A stretch of 64,000 nucleotides of DNA from CALCZU01 sp964396165. GTDB lineage: Bacteria > Bdellovibrionota > FAC87 > UBA2466. The notes under the pieces are model-generated. The model searched no databases and was not told where the DNA came from. It saw only the letters and a program-made list of their open reading frames with translations. Below are positions 24,136-32,903 of this stretch, one piece after another. The stretch is taken from assembly GCA_964396165.1 (NCBI GenBank), contig CAYNEF010000018.1, forward strand, positions 4,480 through 68,479, given 5' to 3'. How positions within the stretch are numbered: the stretch's first letter is position 1; every line of letters begins with the position of its first letter. The position numbers and the translations under genes are program-made.

Positions 24136-25593
24136 TTACTTTATAAGCTTTTCGTCCATTTTGGCGTGCTGACAAGTATTTTGCAAAGACTCGCTACTTA
24201 CGAAGAGAGAAAATTTAGGACTTCCCGCGCAAAAGAAATATTTCTTTTTTTCCAATTCTTGCTCGAGATATTTTGTCTCAGGCTTTGCCCTAACAAGTAC
24301 TGCTCTTCCCTTTACCTCAGAAGGATTTGAAAGAAGAAAAGTTTCTACATCCCAGTACCATAGAGAAACTTCGCGCACATCCCACTCCGTAGGTTCTATC
24401 CCCAATCCCTCAAGTGACTTCACGCCATTTGTTTTCAGCGCGTCCACAGTGCCTTTTAACTGGTAGTAATCGATGTCTGCTTTTCTTCGCATGGGAAGTG
24501 GAATCACTTGCCATACTAGTAAATACACCACTGCAATCCCCAGTCCCCAGTTCATCCATTTTTTTTCCGAGAACTTTAATGCCAATGGATAAAGTGCGAT
24601 GGCCGCCAGCAGATTTGAAATGGGATAAACTGTGTAGAAGTAATGCAAATGCGTAAGCCCAATAGAACCATTGGCGAGTAAAAACAAAAAAGTTCCGACT
24701 CCCCCTACAAACAGCGCCTCTCGACAAGAACTTCTGACTTCTTCTTTAAAAGTGAACAATCCTGCACCAGCAACCGCCAGTAAAATATGCAGTGAATGCG
24801 TCTGCCAAAATTTCTTCAAAAAAGCGATGAGGAACTGGATTTCAAAAACGCGTTCTGCAGCTCCATTCTGCACATGGTGTCTGTTCCAGTACAATTTCCA
24901 GAAAGAGTAACTTCCGTAGCTAGATTGAGCATAACAGAATAAAAAAACTATCAAGGCCGTTAGCCCCAGTGTTACCCAGAGTCCTCTAATTTTCCAAAAA
25001 TCTTTCTTGTAATGATAAAGCGTGCTTGTTCCCATCAGAGCAATCATGGGAAGCGACGCCAGTCCTTTTGTGAGAAAGGCACATCCTAAAAAAACGCCAG
25101 AAAGAACTTCATCTTTTAAATCTGGAAGAAGCAAACTTCTCCAAAAATAGTAAAAAGAACCTATCAAGAAAAATGTCAGCGGGACTTCGAAATAGAATGT
25201 AGGCATTCTACCGATAAAATAGATACTTAAAAGACTGACAAAACAAAAAACATTTGCAAAGCGTGCATCGACCAGTCTTTCACCCAAGCGATACAAATAG
25301 TAAAATGTCCCAGCGCCAAAAAAAACGCCTACTAAACGGCTCGTGATCTCGGACGCACCAAAAAGTTTAAACACGAGTGCTTGAAACCAGATTCCTAAAA
25401 AAGGATGCTCATAAAACTGCGGGAAAAATTTTTCACCCGCATAGAGAGACCAGATATTTCCTGAGCGTACGATGTTTCTGGCTACACTAGCAAACAGTGC
25501 AGGATCCAGCGATACGCCTATTTCGGTTAATCGGGTAATAACGACAAGAAGGACAATGCCCACCCACACCCATGGGGCTTTTCTCTCACTCAT
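24136..25593 (-). CDS. GT39/ArnT-like membrane glycosyltransferase
   Basis: 485 aa, about 11 hydrophobic helices in the first 360 residues and a C-terminal soluble part. The N-terminal periplasmic loop has the family pattern: DPALFASVARNIVRSGN, FFPQFYEHPFLGIWFQALVFKLFGASEITSRL. PMT_2/ArnT enzymes use polyprenyl-phosphate sugars to glycosylate proteins or lipids on the periplasmic face. The start overlaps the stop of the reductoisomerase-like gene by four bases (ATGA), a surprising operon partner. Confidence 0.85.
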   Translation of the reverse strand: MSERKAPWVWVGIVLLVVITRLTEIGVSLDPALFASVARNIVRSGNIWSLYAGEKFFPQFYEHPFLGIWFQALVFKLFGASEITSRLVGVFFGAGTFYYLYRLGERLVDARFANVFCFVSLLSIYFIGRMPTFYFEVPLTFFLIGSFYYFWRSLLLPDLKDEVLSGVFLGCAFLTKGLASLPMIALMGTSTLYHYKKDFWKIRGLWVTLGLTALIVFLFCYAQSSYGSYSFWKLYWNRHHVQNGAAERVFEIQFLIAFLKKFWQTHSLHILLAVAGAGLFTFKEEVRSSCREALFVGGVGTFLFLLANGSIGLTHLHYFYTVYPISNLLAAIALYPLALKFSEKKWMNWGLGIAVVYLLVWQVIPLPMRRKADIDYYQLKGTVDALKTNGVKSLEGLGIEPTEWDVREVSLWYWDVETFLLSNPSEVKGRAVLVRAKPETKYLEQELEKKKYFFCAGSPKFSLFVSSESLQNTCQHAKMDEKLIK

Positions 25594-26519
25594 TTCATAT
25601 CCTTTAAGATATTTTGGTACGTCTTTTCGACTAGAGACTCTTTAAGACGTTTCTTTTCGGCTACCAAGCGTGGTGAACCGCTATCAAATTCTTTTTTAAA
25701 TTCCTCTGCAAATTTACCTGATTTCACTTCATCAAACATGGTTTGCATTTTCTGTTTCGCTTCTTCGTTAATCAAGCTTTGGCCACGTGTTAGCCCACCG
25801 AAAAAAGCGGTTGGGCTGATATTTTCTGCAAAGCCGTTTGGTCCAAATTTCATCCACAATTCTGTAATCATGCGTGCTTCATAGCAACACTCAAAAAATG
25901 CCATTTCGGGCTTCATTCCATTTTTTACAAGCGTATTAAAGGCAGATTCCATCAGTTGCATGATCCCCCCGCAAAGAACTGTTTGCTCACCAAAAAGATC
26001 GCAATAGGTTTCTTCTTCAAACGTTGTCTCAAGCAGGTAGTTGCCGGCACAACCGATTGCCTTTGCATAACCCAGTGCCAATTCTTTTGCGTTGCCAGTA
26101 AAGGCATAGACTGCAGGCAAGCCACCGCCTTTTACAAAGTTATCTCTTAAGATAGCCCCTGCTCCTTTAGGCCCGACTAAAAAATAAGAACAGTTATCCA
26201 GTCGCTCAATCAATTTGTACGTGTAGGCAAAACCGTGGGCAAAACCAATGTACTTCGGCGTTTTCTTTAAAACAGGCAAAAGTTCCCGGTGGACTTCGGG
26301 ACTAACCAGATCAGGGAGTAAAAAAACAACGGCATCGCAGCTCGACGCCACTTCTAAAAAAGAAGCAGGCTTAAACCCGTCTTTCACAGCTAAGTCCCAA
26401 CCTTTGCCAGGACGCGCCCCTACCCTGACCGTCATCCCACTATCTCTTAAATTCAATGCATGAGCGCGGCCCTGGTTGCCATAACCCAGTATGCCAAAGG
26501 AGAGCTTTTTAAGATCCAT
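25590..26519 (-). CDS. ketol-acid reductoisomerase-like protein (IlvC family, divergent)
   Basis: 309 aa from ATG 26519 (MDLKKLSFGILGYGNQGRAHALNL). The Rossmann part and knotted helical domain of class I KARI are recognisable: AHGF, VGPKGAGAILRDNF, ETTFEEETYCDLFGEQTVLCGG, MAFFECCYEARMITELW, ISPTAFFGG. The metal ligands (Asp and Glu of DLFGEQ, two Glu of FECCYE), the active-site Lys (PKG) and Ser (ISPT) are kept, but surrounding residues differ from housekeeping IlvC. No other branched-chain biosynthesis gene is near; the partner is a GT39 enzyme. It may be a paralogue with another substrate. Confidence 0.75.
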   Translation of the reverse strand: MDLKKLSFGILGYGNQGRAHALNLRDSGMTVRVGARPGKGWDLAVKDGFKPASFLEVASSCDAVVFLLPDLVSPEVHRELLPVLKKTPKYIGFAHGFAYTYKLIERLDNCSYFLVGPKGAGAILRDNFVKGGGLPAVYAFTGNAKELALGYAKAIGCAGNYLLETTFEEETYCDLFGEQTVLCGGIMQLMESAFNTLVKNGMKPEMAFFECCYEARMITELWMKFGPNGFAENISPTAFFGGLTRGQSLINEEAKQKMQTMFDEVKSGKFAEEFKKEFDSGSPRLVAEKKRLKESLVEKTYQNILKDMK

Positions 26520-26532
26520 ATACAGTTGTATA
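26519..26532. promoter_or_regulatory. 14-bp palindrome between divergent ilvC-like and uvrB genes
   Basis: TATACA and TGTATA arms with a two-base centre lie in the 22-bp gap between the two start codons. A binding site for a repressor such as LexA is possible because uvrB is a common SOS gene, but it is not the E. coli or Gram-positive LexA box, and it lies so near both starts that promoters must overlap coding DNA. Confidence 0.35.
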
Positions 26533-26541
26533 CTTCCCCTC

Positions 26542-28542
26542 ATGTCGGAATTCAAACTTGTAAGCCCACACGAGCCCAGAGGAGATCAGCCAGCCGCCAT
26601 CAAAGCGCTGACAGAAGCCCTGGAAAAAGGAAGACGCGATTCCGTCCTTTTAGGGGTAACGGGTTCAGGCAAAACTTTTTCCATGGCGCATACAATCCAG
26701 AACCTGCAAAAGCCCGCACTCGTCATGGCGCCGAACAAGACATTAGCGGCCCAGCTCTATGCAGAGTTCAAAGAATTATTCCCGAAAAATGCAGTTGAAT
26801 ACTTTGTGAGTTACTACGATTACTACCAACCGGAAGCCTATATTCCTTCTACCGATACGTTTATCGAAAAAGATTCTGCAATTAACGATCAAATTGATCA
26901 ATTAAGACATTCAGCGACGCGAAATCTGCTTTCCCGACGCGATGTGATCATCGTTGCCAGCGTTTCGTGCATTTATGGTCTTGGTTCTCCCGATATTTAC
27001 CGCGAAATGGTCATTACCCTGGATAAGGGTCAAAGCTACCGAAGAGACAGTTTTTTAATGCAATTAATTGAGATTCAATACGAGCGTAACGATGTGGATT
27101 TTCACCGCGGTACGTTTCGCGTAAGAGGCGATGTTGTGGAAATCTTCCCTTCTTTCGAAGAATCAGACGCCTACCGCATCCAGTTCTGGGGAGACGAAAT
27201 AGAAAAACTGTCCAAGATAGATCCTATCTCAGGAAAAACTACGGAAGAACTCGAGCATGTCGCAATCTACCCCGGAAGCCATTACGTCACTGATAAACAA
27301 CAACTTAAGAAATCCATTCGCTCTATCCAAGATGAGTTGCAGATACGCTTACAGGAATTAAAATCGTTAAATAAACTTGTGGAAGCACAGCGTCTGGAGA
27401 GCCGTACTTATTACGACATCGAAATGCTCGAAGAAATGGGATTTTGTAACGGTATTGAAAACTACAGCCGTCACATGACTGGAAGAAAACCCGGTGAACC
27501 GCCTCCGACCCTTATCGAATATTTTCCAGAAGATTTTTTGCTCTTTATTGATGAAAGCCACGTCACGGTCCCGCAAGTGGGAGGAATGTACCGAGGGGAT
27601 AGAGCACGTAAAATGACTCTTGTTGAACACGGGTTTCGACTGCCTTCGGCGCTCGACAACAGGCCTTTAAATTTTTCCGAGTTCGAAGGGCTTATCAACA
27701 AAGTAGTCTATGTTTCTGCGACTCCGGGCAAATACGAAATGGAGAAGTCAAAAGGCTACGTGGTCGAACAAATCATTCGCCCCACCGGACTTTTGGATCC
27801 CGAAGTGATTGTAAAACCTGCACGTGGCAGCGTGGATGATTTATTCGGTGAAGTAAAAAAACGCGTCGAAAAAAAAGAACGTGTCTTGATTACGACTCTC
27901 ACAAAACGCATGGCGGAAGATTTGACCGAGTATTATCAAAAAATGGGCATCAAGGTGCAATACCTGCATTCCGACATTGATGCCTTACAGCGCGTAGAAA
28001 TTTTACGCCAGTTAAGACTTGGGACTTTTGATGTTTTAGTCGGTATCAACCTGCTTAGAGAAGGGTTGGATATTCCAGAGTGTAGTCTTGTTGCGATCAT
28101 GGACGCAGATAAAGAAGGTTTTTTACGAAGCCAGACATCACTCATTCAAACTATCGGAAGAGCCGCGAGAAACGTGAATGGAAAAGTAATTTTGTATGCC
28201 GATAGAATCACAGACTCCATGAAATTTGCACTCAGTGAAACAGAACGCCGTAAAAAAATTCAAATCGAATACAACACGAAACACGGTATTACTCCGCAAA
28301 CGATCAAAAAGAACATCCACGATCCGATGTATCAAACAGAGCAAATGGATTACTTTGAAGTTTCCATCTCCAAGAAAAAAGGCAAAGCCGTACCCGATAA
28401 GGATGTTCCTAAAGAAATAGATAAGCTTGAAAAACTGATGAAAAAAGCCGCCCACGATCTCGACTTTGAAAAAGCCGCAGAACTCAGGGACGAATTGACG
28501 TTACTCAAACGTCGGCAATTAGGGCTATTGGTTGTTGCCTAA
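26542..28542 (+). CDS. uvrB: UvrABC excinuclease subunit B
   Basis: 666 aa from ATG 26542 (MSEFKLVSPHEPRGDQPAAI); the longer open frame upstream is not part of the conserved protein. UvrB loads at lesions after UvrA and directs dual incision by UvrC. Walker A GVTGSGKT, beta-hairpin YYDYYQPEAY, DESH box (FIDESHVTV), RPTGLLDPEV, helicase motifs SDIDALQRVEI and QTIGRAARN, and the C-terminal UVR coiled coil (KAAHDLDFEKAAELRDEL) are all present. It abuts a convergent gene. Confidence 0.97.
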   Translation: MSEFKLVSPHEPRGDQPAAIKALTEALEKGRRDSVLLGVTGSGKTFSMAHTIQNLQKPALVMAPNKTLAAQLYAEFKELFPKNAVEYFVSYYDYYQPEAYIPSTDTFIEKDSAINDQIDQLRHSATRNLLSRRDVIIVASVSCIYGLGSPDIYREMVITLDKGQSYRRDSFLMQLIEIQYERNDVDFHRGTFRVRGDVVEIFPSFEESDAYRIQFWGDEIEKLSKIDPISGKTTEELEHVAIYPGSHYVTDKQQLKKSIRSIQDELQIRLQELKSLNKLVEAQRLESRTYYDIEMLEEMGFCNGIENYSRHMTGRKPGEPPPTLIEYFPEDFLLFIDESHVTVPQVGGMYRGDRARKMTLVEHGFRLPSALDNRPLNFSEFEGLINKVVYVSATPGKYEMEKSKGYVVEQIIRPTGLLDPEVIVKPARGSVDDLFGEVKKRVEKKERVLITTLTKRMAEDLTEYYQKMGIKVQYLHSDIDALQRVEILRQLRLGTFDVLVGINLLREGLDIPECSLVAIMDADKEGFLRSQTSLIQTIGRAARNVNGKVILYADRITDSMKFALSETERRKKIQIEYNTKHGITPQTIKKNIHDPMYQTEQMDYFEVSISKKKGKAVPDKDVPKEIDKLEKLMKKAAHDLDFEKAAELRDELTLLKRRQLGLLVVA

Positions 28543-28544
28543 GA

Positions 28545-29075
28545 CTAGCGTTCTACAATATGAAAATCGACTTGTCTGAATTCAGGCAAGGGATGAGATG
28601 CATCCACGCAAGGGCTGCCGTACAAAAGTGCTGGCGCCATCAAGTAAGCTTGGGGTGTGCTGCTTCCTTTTACATAGCGAATAGCTTGTCCGGGAACTTC
28701 GAGTTTTAATACGAATTGTAATCCAGTTAAAAATTGATTGCTGCTTCTCGAATGTAAACCCACACTGGTTAAATCTGCCTGCCATGTCCATCCCGCAGTG
28801 GCTCGCATTGGCATTTCACTTTGGTATGCCCAATCAAAATTTTGATTGTTGCCGGCACCTAAAGCGTTATAGCCTTTCCATCCGTAGATGAGGCTCACTT
28901 TTGTTCCCCAGGGGAGCTTCACACTTTGAAATACTACACGGTAATCACCACTCGTATTTGAATAGTAGCTGCACGAATTTGTATAGCTTCTGCCGTAAAG
29001 AGCCAGGTGTTCACCTTCGCCTGCATGACTGCTGATTGCTGTGAAAAGTGCAAGAATAACGAGATATGACTTCAT
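28545..29075 (-). CDS. secreted protein, unknown function
   Basis: 176 aa with a clear signal peptide (cleavage after SSHA, residue 18) and GGGAG ahead of the ATG. The mature part is beta-rich and aromatic (YRVVFQSVKLPWGTKVSLIYGW, AGWTWQADLTSVGLHSRSSNQFLTGLQFVLKL), with two Cys that could pair. No known family recognised. Likely periplasmic or exported. The gene stands alone. Confidence 0.72.
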   Translation of the reverse strand: MKSYLVILALFTAISSHAGEGEHLALYGRSYTNSCSYYSNTSGDYRVVFQSVKLPWGTKVSLIYGWKGYNALGAGNNQNFDWAYQSEMPMRATAGWTWQADLTSVGLHSRSSNQFLTGLQFVLKLEVPGQAIRYVKGSSTPQAYLMAPALLYGSPCVDASHPLPEFRQVDFHIVER

Positions 29076-29128
29076 ACTAACTCCCTTTTATGAAGCACTG
29101 AATTATCTTATGGCACTACTCAAGTCAA

Positions 29129-31051
29129 TTATACTTTGGTACCGACTGCAACCCAGAAAGGTGGGCGCTCTGAAAATCGGATGTCTTTGAAACCAGAATT
29201 AATGAGCATTTGCTCAATTTCCTGACGGGTATAACGTTTTTCTAAACGTGTGCCGAATCTATCGAGCGCATCCGTACGCATTACATAGAATGCCTTGTCA
29301 CGGTAATAAGACAACGTCCAAGATTCTGGTAATACTCGCATGAAGTGTAAAAGATTTGCGACGCGGGCAAGCGGCCAGTATAAAAACAACGCAACTAACT
29401 GACTGACCGTATATTTCAGTCTGAACGGCAAACGAGAAATCACTCGACGAGCAAGATCGGAAACACGCCAAATAAATTTGTACAGATCTCCTCTATTATC
29501 TAAAGCGTAATAAATATAAACAAGGAATGGTGCGCCTGGTTTCAGTTTTTCAGCAATCGCTTTCATCCCGGCTTCCGTATCAGGAATGTGGTGCAAAACA
29601 CCAATGCTGTAAGCAAAATCGAGAGATTCTTTTTCAAAAGGAAGTTCTGCAATGCTTGCGTGTTTGAAGTCGATATTAGGAAATTGCTTCAAATTCGCCC
29701 GCGCAACATTTAACGCTCGTGCACTCGCATCGACACAGACAAGATTTTCTACACGAGGTGAAACAAACGTCGCCCACCGACCACTTCCACATCCGATATC
29801 TGCTCCGACACCACCGCTAGGAGGAAGTTTTTGCCAAGGAAAGATGGAAAAATACTCATCGAAAATCTTTTCCAGTTCCAATTTGTTAAGCTGCGTTTGC
29901 GGAAATGCCGCCCACTCTTCTCCAAAATTTTCTGTTACTTTCAGATCGATATTTCCGAAATGGACAGGCAACTTAAGGCGCTGGACAACCTCGTTTAAGA
30001 TTTGCACTACTTTGGGAGCGTACACCTTGATGCTATAACCCGTGTTTACTTTTTCTAAGCCTCTTTTACCCATTTCCGTTCGGGTAGTCTTTTGCAGATA
30101 CAATTTCTCGAGAGCTAAAAACCATTCTTCATCGGTCGTGGCAAGATAACCAGACTTGCCATGATCGACTAGTTCTTCATTCACGCCCACAGGACTTGCT
30201 ACAACAGGCAGGCCGCATGCCATGTATTGAATCAATTTAAACCCGCATTTGCCTCTCGACCAAGGATCGTCGGTCAAAGGCATGATCCCCACATCAAATT
30301 TTTTCAATTCTTCCAGTTCAGACTCTTCGCTCCACTCGCGTACGGTGAGAGGAACTCCGGGAAGTTCAATCGCACCCGAACCGACAAGAATCAGTTTTGC
30401 CGGGTACTTTTCGCAAAAGCGTCTTAATGCCAGAGCTTTTTCTTTTACATAAGCCACTGTCGAGGGGGAACCAATCCAACCGATTGTAAAAAGCTCGTGT
30501 TCCGGCCGTGTGCCATCCGCATTATAGCCCGCATTGTATCTATCGGGATCCACCACCGTAGGAATGATAGAAATATGTTCGGATGTTTTTGAAGCGTAAC
30601 GGGCAAGATAACGGTTTCCTGCGAGTACCGCTTTGGAATGCTTGATCACCCGTTGGATTTTCTTTTTTAGCAAAAACCGTAAAATCGGATTTTTATTGGC
30701 ATCGTATTGATGAAAAATAGCGTCATCAAAATCGTAGACGTAATTTACGCCAAAAAGATCCAGCACCCATTCAAAAAAGGGCGGCAAATAGGGGAAAAGT
30801 TCGTAATGGAGTACAACTGCATCGTATTCTTTAATCTTTAAAATCTTGTTAATGCGCCCCAGATAGGCTCTTAAAACCGTTGTGAAATGAAATCTTCCGG
30901 TCAAAAACTTAAAGCGCAAATAATTATCATCTAGAAGAGGAGAAACATCGCACTCAATGCCGGCCGTTTCCAGATACGGAACATACTGCAGGCAGCGATA
31001 CCGCGTGTTTGCGGCAAGGCGATCATACTTGGTCAAAAATAAAACTTTCAT
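29129..31051 (-). CDS. fused glycosyltransferase (GT4) and SAM-dependent methyltransferase
   Basis: 640 aa from ATG 31051 (MKVLFLTKYDRLAANTRYRC). Residues 1-375 form a GT-B glycosyltransferase of group 1: YDFDDAIFH, TIGWIGSPSTVAYV, DVGIMPLTDDPWSRGKCGFKLIQYMACGLPVVASPVG. Residues about 385-640 form a class I methyltransferase: GADIGCGSGRWATF (motif I), VCVDASARAL, DFAYSIGVLHHIPDTEAGM. One polypeptide thus joins sugar transfer and probable sugar methylation for a surface glycan. There is no stop or frameshift between the parts. Confidence 0.87.
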   Translation of the reverse strand: MKVLFLTKYDRLAANTRYRCLQYVPYLETAGIECDVSPLLDDNYLRFKFLTGRFHFTTVLRAYLGRINKILKIKEYDAVVLHYELFPYLPPFFEWVLDLFGVNYVYDFDDAIFHQYDANKNPILRFLLKKKIQRVIKHSKAVLAGNRYLARYASKTSEHISIIPTVVDPDRYNAGYNADGTRPEHELFTIGWIGSPSTVAYVKEKALALRRFCEKYPAKLILVGSGAIELPGVPLTVREWSEESELEELKKFDVGIMPLTDDPWSRGKCGFKLIQYMACGLPVVASPVGVNEELVDHGKSGYLATTDEEWFLALEKLYLQKTTRTEMGKRGLEKVNTGYSIKVYAPKVVQILNEVVQRLKLPVHFGNIDLKVTENFGEEWAAFPQTQLNKLELEKIFDEYFSIFPWQKLPPSGGVGADIGCGSGRWATFVSPRVENLVCVDASARALNVARANLKQFPNIDFKHASIAELPFEKESLDFAYSIGVLHHIPDTEAGMKAIAEKLKPGAPFLVYIYYALDNRGDLYKFIWRVSDLARRVISRLPFRLKYTVSQLVALFLYWPLARVANLLHFMRVLPESWTLSYYRDKAFYVMRTDALDRFGTRLEKRYTRQEIEQMLINSGFKDIRFSERPPFWVAVGTKV

Positions 31052-31132
31052 AGTTAGCCAGTGGTACAGACTATCGCTGGGCCGAGCAATAAAAGTCAAC
31101 GATTGCTAGAGTTAACGCATTGTATAATTTAA

Positions 31133-32017
31133 TTAAATACACCTAGATTCGCCACAACTTCCCCGGGAAGTCTGGCAAGAGACTTTCCCCTCAGCTTCGA
31201 TCGTAAATTCAATAAAGCCATGCCAGTCCGTTCTTAAGATTTCACTGCCAACAGATCTTAATCTCTGCACCACAAAATCCTTGGGATGCCCATACCGATT
31301 CCCCCACCCGGTTGAAAGAACACTCCACTTAGGAAGAGTTTTTCTTAAAAAAGGTTTGGTGGTGGAAGTTTTGCTTCCATGGTGCGCTACTTTTAACAAG
31401 TGCACAGGAGCAGTTATGTACTTTGCCATTTCCCTCTCCCCCTCCTCTTCAATGTCTCCTGTGAGTAAAATCCGACAGCCGCCATAACGAACCAAAAGAA
31501 CAAGGCATTGGTTATTCTCGCCCTCACCTCTCGAAGGAAAAACCTCCATCTCGACTCCCTGCCAATTCAAACTTTCTTGAACGGGGAAAAAACGAGCCGG
31601 GACATTTTGCCGCTTGAATATCCACTCCGTTTGCCACAGAAGTGGGACAATCTGCTCCCCATTGAAAACTGGATTGAGCCAGTATTCGCCAATAGACATA
31701 TTGGGTGCGAGATCTGTAAAACCCAGAATGTGGTCACTATCGGGATGGGTGAGCATCACAGCATCAAGCTTCAAAATGCCTTTTGAGCGCAACTCGGGAA
31801 CAAGCATTTTCCCAGCAGTAAACCGAGGACTGCCGCCGCCCCCATCGATGAGCAAATTTTTCCCTTCGGGAAATTGCAATAAAATGGAATCGCCCTGCCC
31901 GACATCTAAGAATGTCAGTTTTAAATGGTGGCTAAAAAAACGTTCTTTGAGTTGAAAGGAAAGTAAAACCGAAAAAACGCAAACCAATAGCAAAAAGTAC
32001 AAAAACCCTTTTTTCAT
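31133..32017 (-). CDS. ComEC/Rec2-like metallo-beta-lactamase-fold protein, stand-alone
   Basis: 294 aa: one N-terminal membrane helix (5-22), then the C-terminal hydrolase domain of ComEC alone: LTFLDVGQGDSILLQFP, LTHPDSDH (metal-binding, 90-96), ILLTGDIEEEGE, LKVAHHGSKTS and STGWGNRYGHP. The ComEC channel and its OB domain are missing, and no channel gene is near. Expected to be periplasmic with the active site outside the cytoplasm; a nuclease role is inferred from ComEC. The tail has three extra Cys (SCQTSRGSCGESRC). Confidence 0.85.
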   Translation of the reverse strand: MKKGFLYFLLLVCVFSVLLSFQLKERFFSHHLKLTFLDVGQGDSILLQFPEGKNLLIDGGGGSPRFTAGKMLVPELRSKGILKLDAVMLTHPDSDHILGFTDLAPNMSIGEYWLNPVFNGEQIVPLLWQTEWIFKRQNVPARFFPVQESLNWQGVEMEVFPSRGEGENNQCLVLLVRYGGCRILLTGDIEEEGEREMAKYITAPVHLLKVAHHGSKTSTTKPFLRKTLPKWSVLSTGWGNRYGHPKDFVVQRLRSVGSEILRTDWHGFIEFTIEAEGKVSCQTSRGSCGESRCI

Positions 32018-32054
32018 TCAAAAAGGGTTAGCACTGGACAGTTACTCCGTCAGG

Positions 32055-32864
32055 TTAACGCTCCCCTAAAAATGCATTTAATTTGATAGAGCCGGTTGCA
32101 AAGATTCGCGCCCGGCCTGTGAGCAATACCGAGTTTGGCAGCACTTCAACACCAAGGACTCCGCTTCTTGCGGAAGCCTGAAACGCTATCAACTTTTTCT
32201 TCGCCAGTTTTTCAGCCCAGTACGGCCCGAGATAACAATGAGCGGAGCCTGTCACGGGATCTTCGGGAATGCCTTCGTTGGGAAAAAAGCAGCGAGAAAC
32301 AAAGTCATACGCAGGTTCCATGCTTTTCGAAGTCACATAAATTCCTCGAAAAGAAAGCGCCTTAAAAAGGGTAATAGCCGGTTCAAACGAAATCACTTCG
32401 GTGGCATCTTTCATCTCTACTATCAGGTTTTTATCTGCCAGAGAGAAAGAAACGGCTTCGGGAAAGAGCTCTTTTAATTGCGCTTCGGGTTCCTTTAAAG
32501 CTTGTACATCGTATTTAGGAAATTCAAGTTCCACACCTTCACTTGTTTTTGCACAACGAAACTGACGGCCTTTGGAATGAAAGTGGATCGTATTTTCACT
32601 CACGCCACTTGCCCACAAGGCTTGTGCCGAAGCAAGTGTCCCATGCCCACAAAGATTCACTTCACAAAGCGGTGTAAACCATCGAATGTCGTAGCCCTGA
32701 CTCACCGGCAATACAAAAGCCGTTTCCGATAAGTTGAACTGGGTGGCAATATTTTGCATCGTTGTATGAGACAACTTCTCTTTTAATAGGCATACGGCCG
32801 CCGGATTTCCGGTAAAGGGTTTGCTCGCAAAGGCTTCAATTAAAAAGTAGGGTATTTCATTCAT
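32055..32864 (-). CDS. PhzF-family isomerase-like protein
   Basis: 269 aa, standard length. Two similar alpha/beta halves with family motifs: EAFASKPFTGNPAAVCLL, NLSETAFVLP containing the catalytic Glu, RWFTPLCEVNLCGHGTLASA, and EDPVTGSAHCYLGPYW. PhzF catalyses an isomerisation in phenazine synthesis; most homologues act on unknown substrates, and no phenazine genes are here. Divergent from the TTG-started gene to the right. Confidence 0.9.
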   Translation of the reverse strand: MNEIPYFLIEAFASKPFTGNPAAVCLLKEKLSHTTMQNIATQFNLSETAFVLPVSQGYDIRWFTPLCEVNLCGHGTLASAQALWASGVSENTIHFHSKGRQFRCAKTSEGVELEFPKYDVQALKEPEAQLKELFPEAVSFSLADKNLIVEMKDATEVISFEPAITLFKALSFRGIYVTSKSMEPAYDFVSRCFFPNEGIPEDPVTGSAHCYLGPYWAEKLAKKKLIAFQASARSGVLGVEVLPNSVLLTGRARIFATGSIKLNAFLGER

Positions 32865-32903
32865 AACCCATGAAGATATATACCAAACTCGAGGAAGCTG
32901 GTA

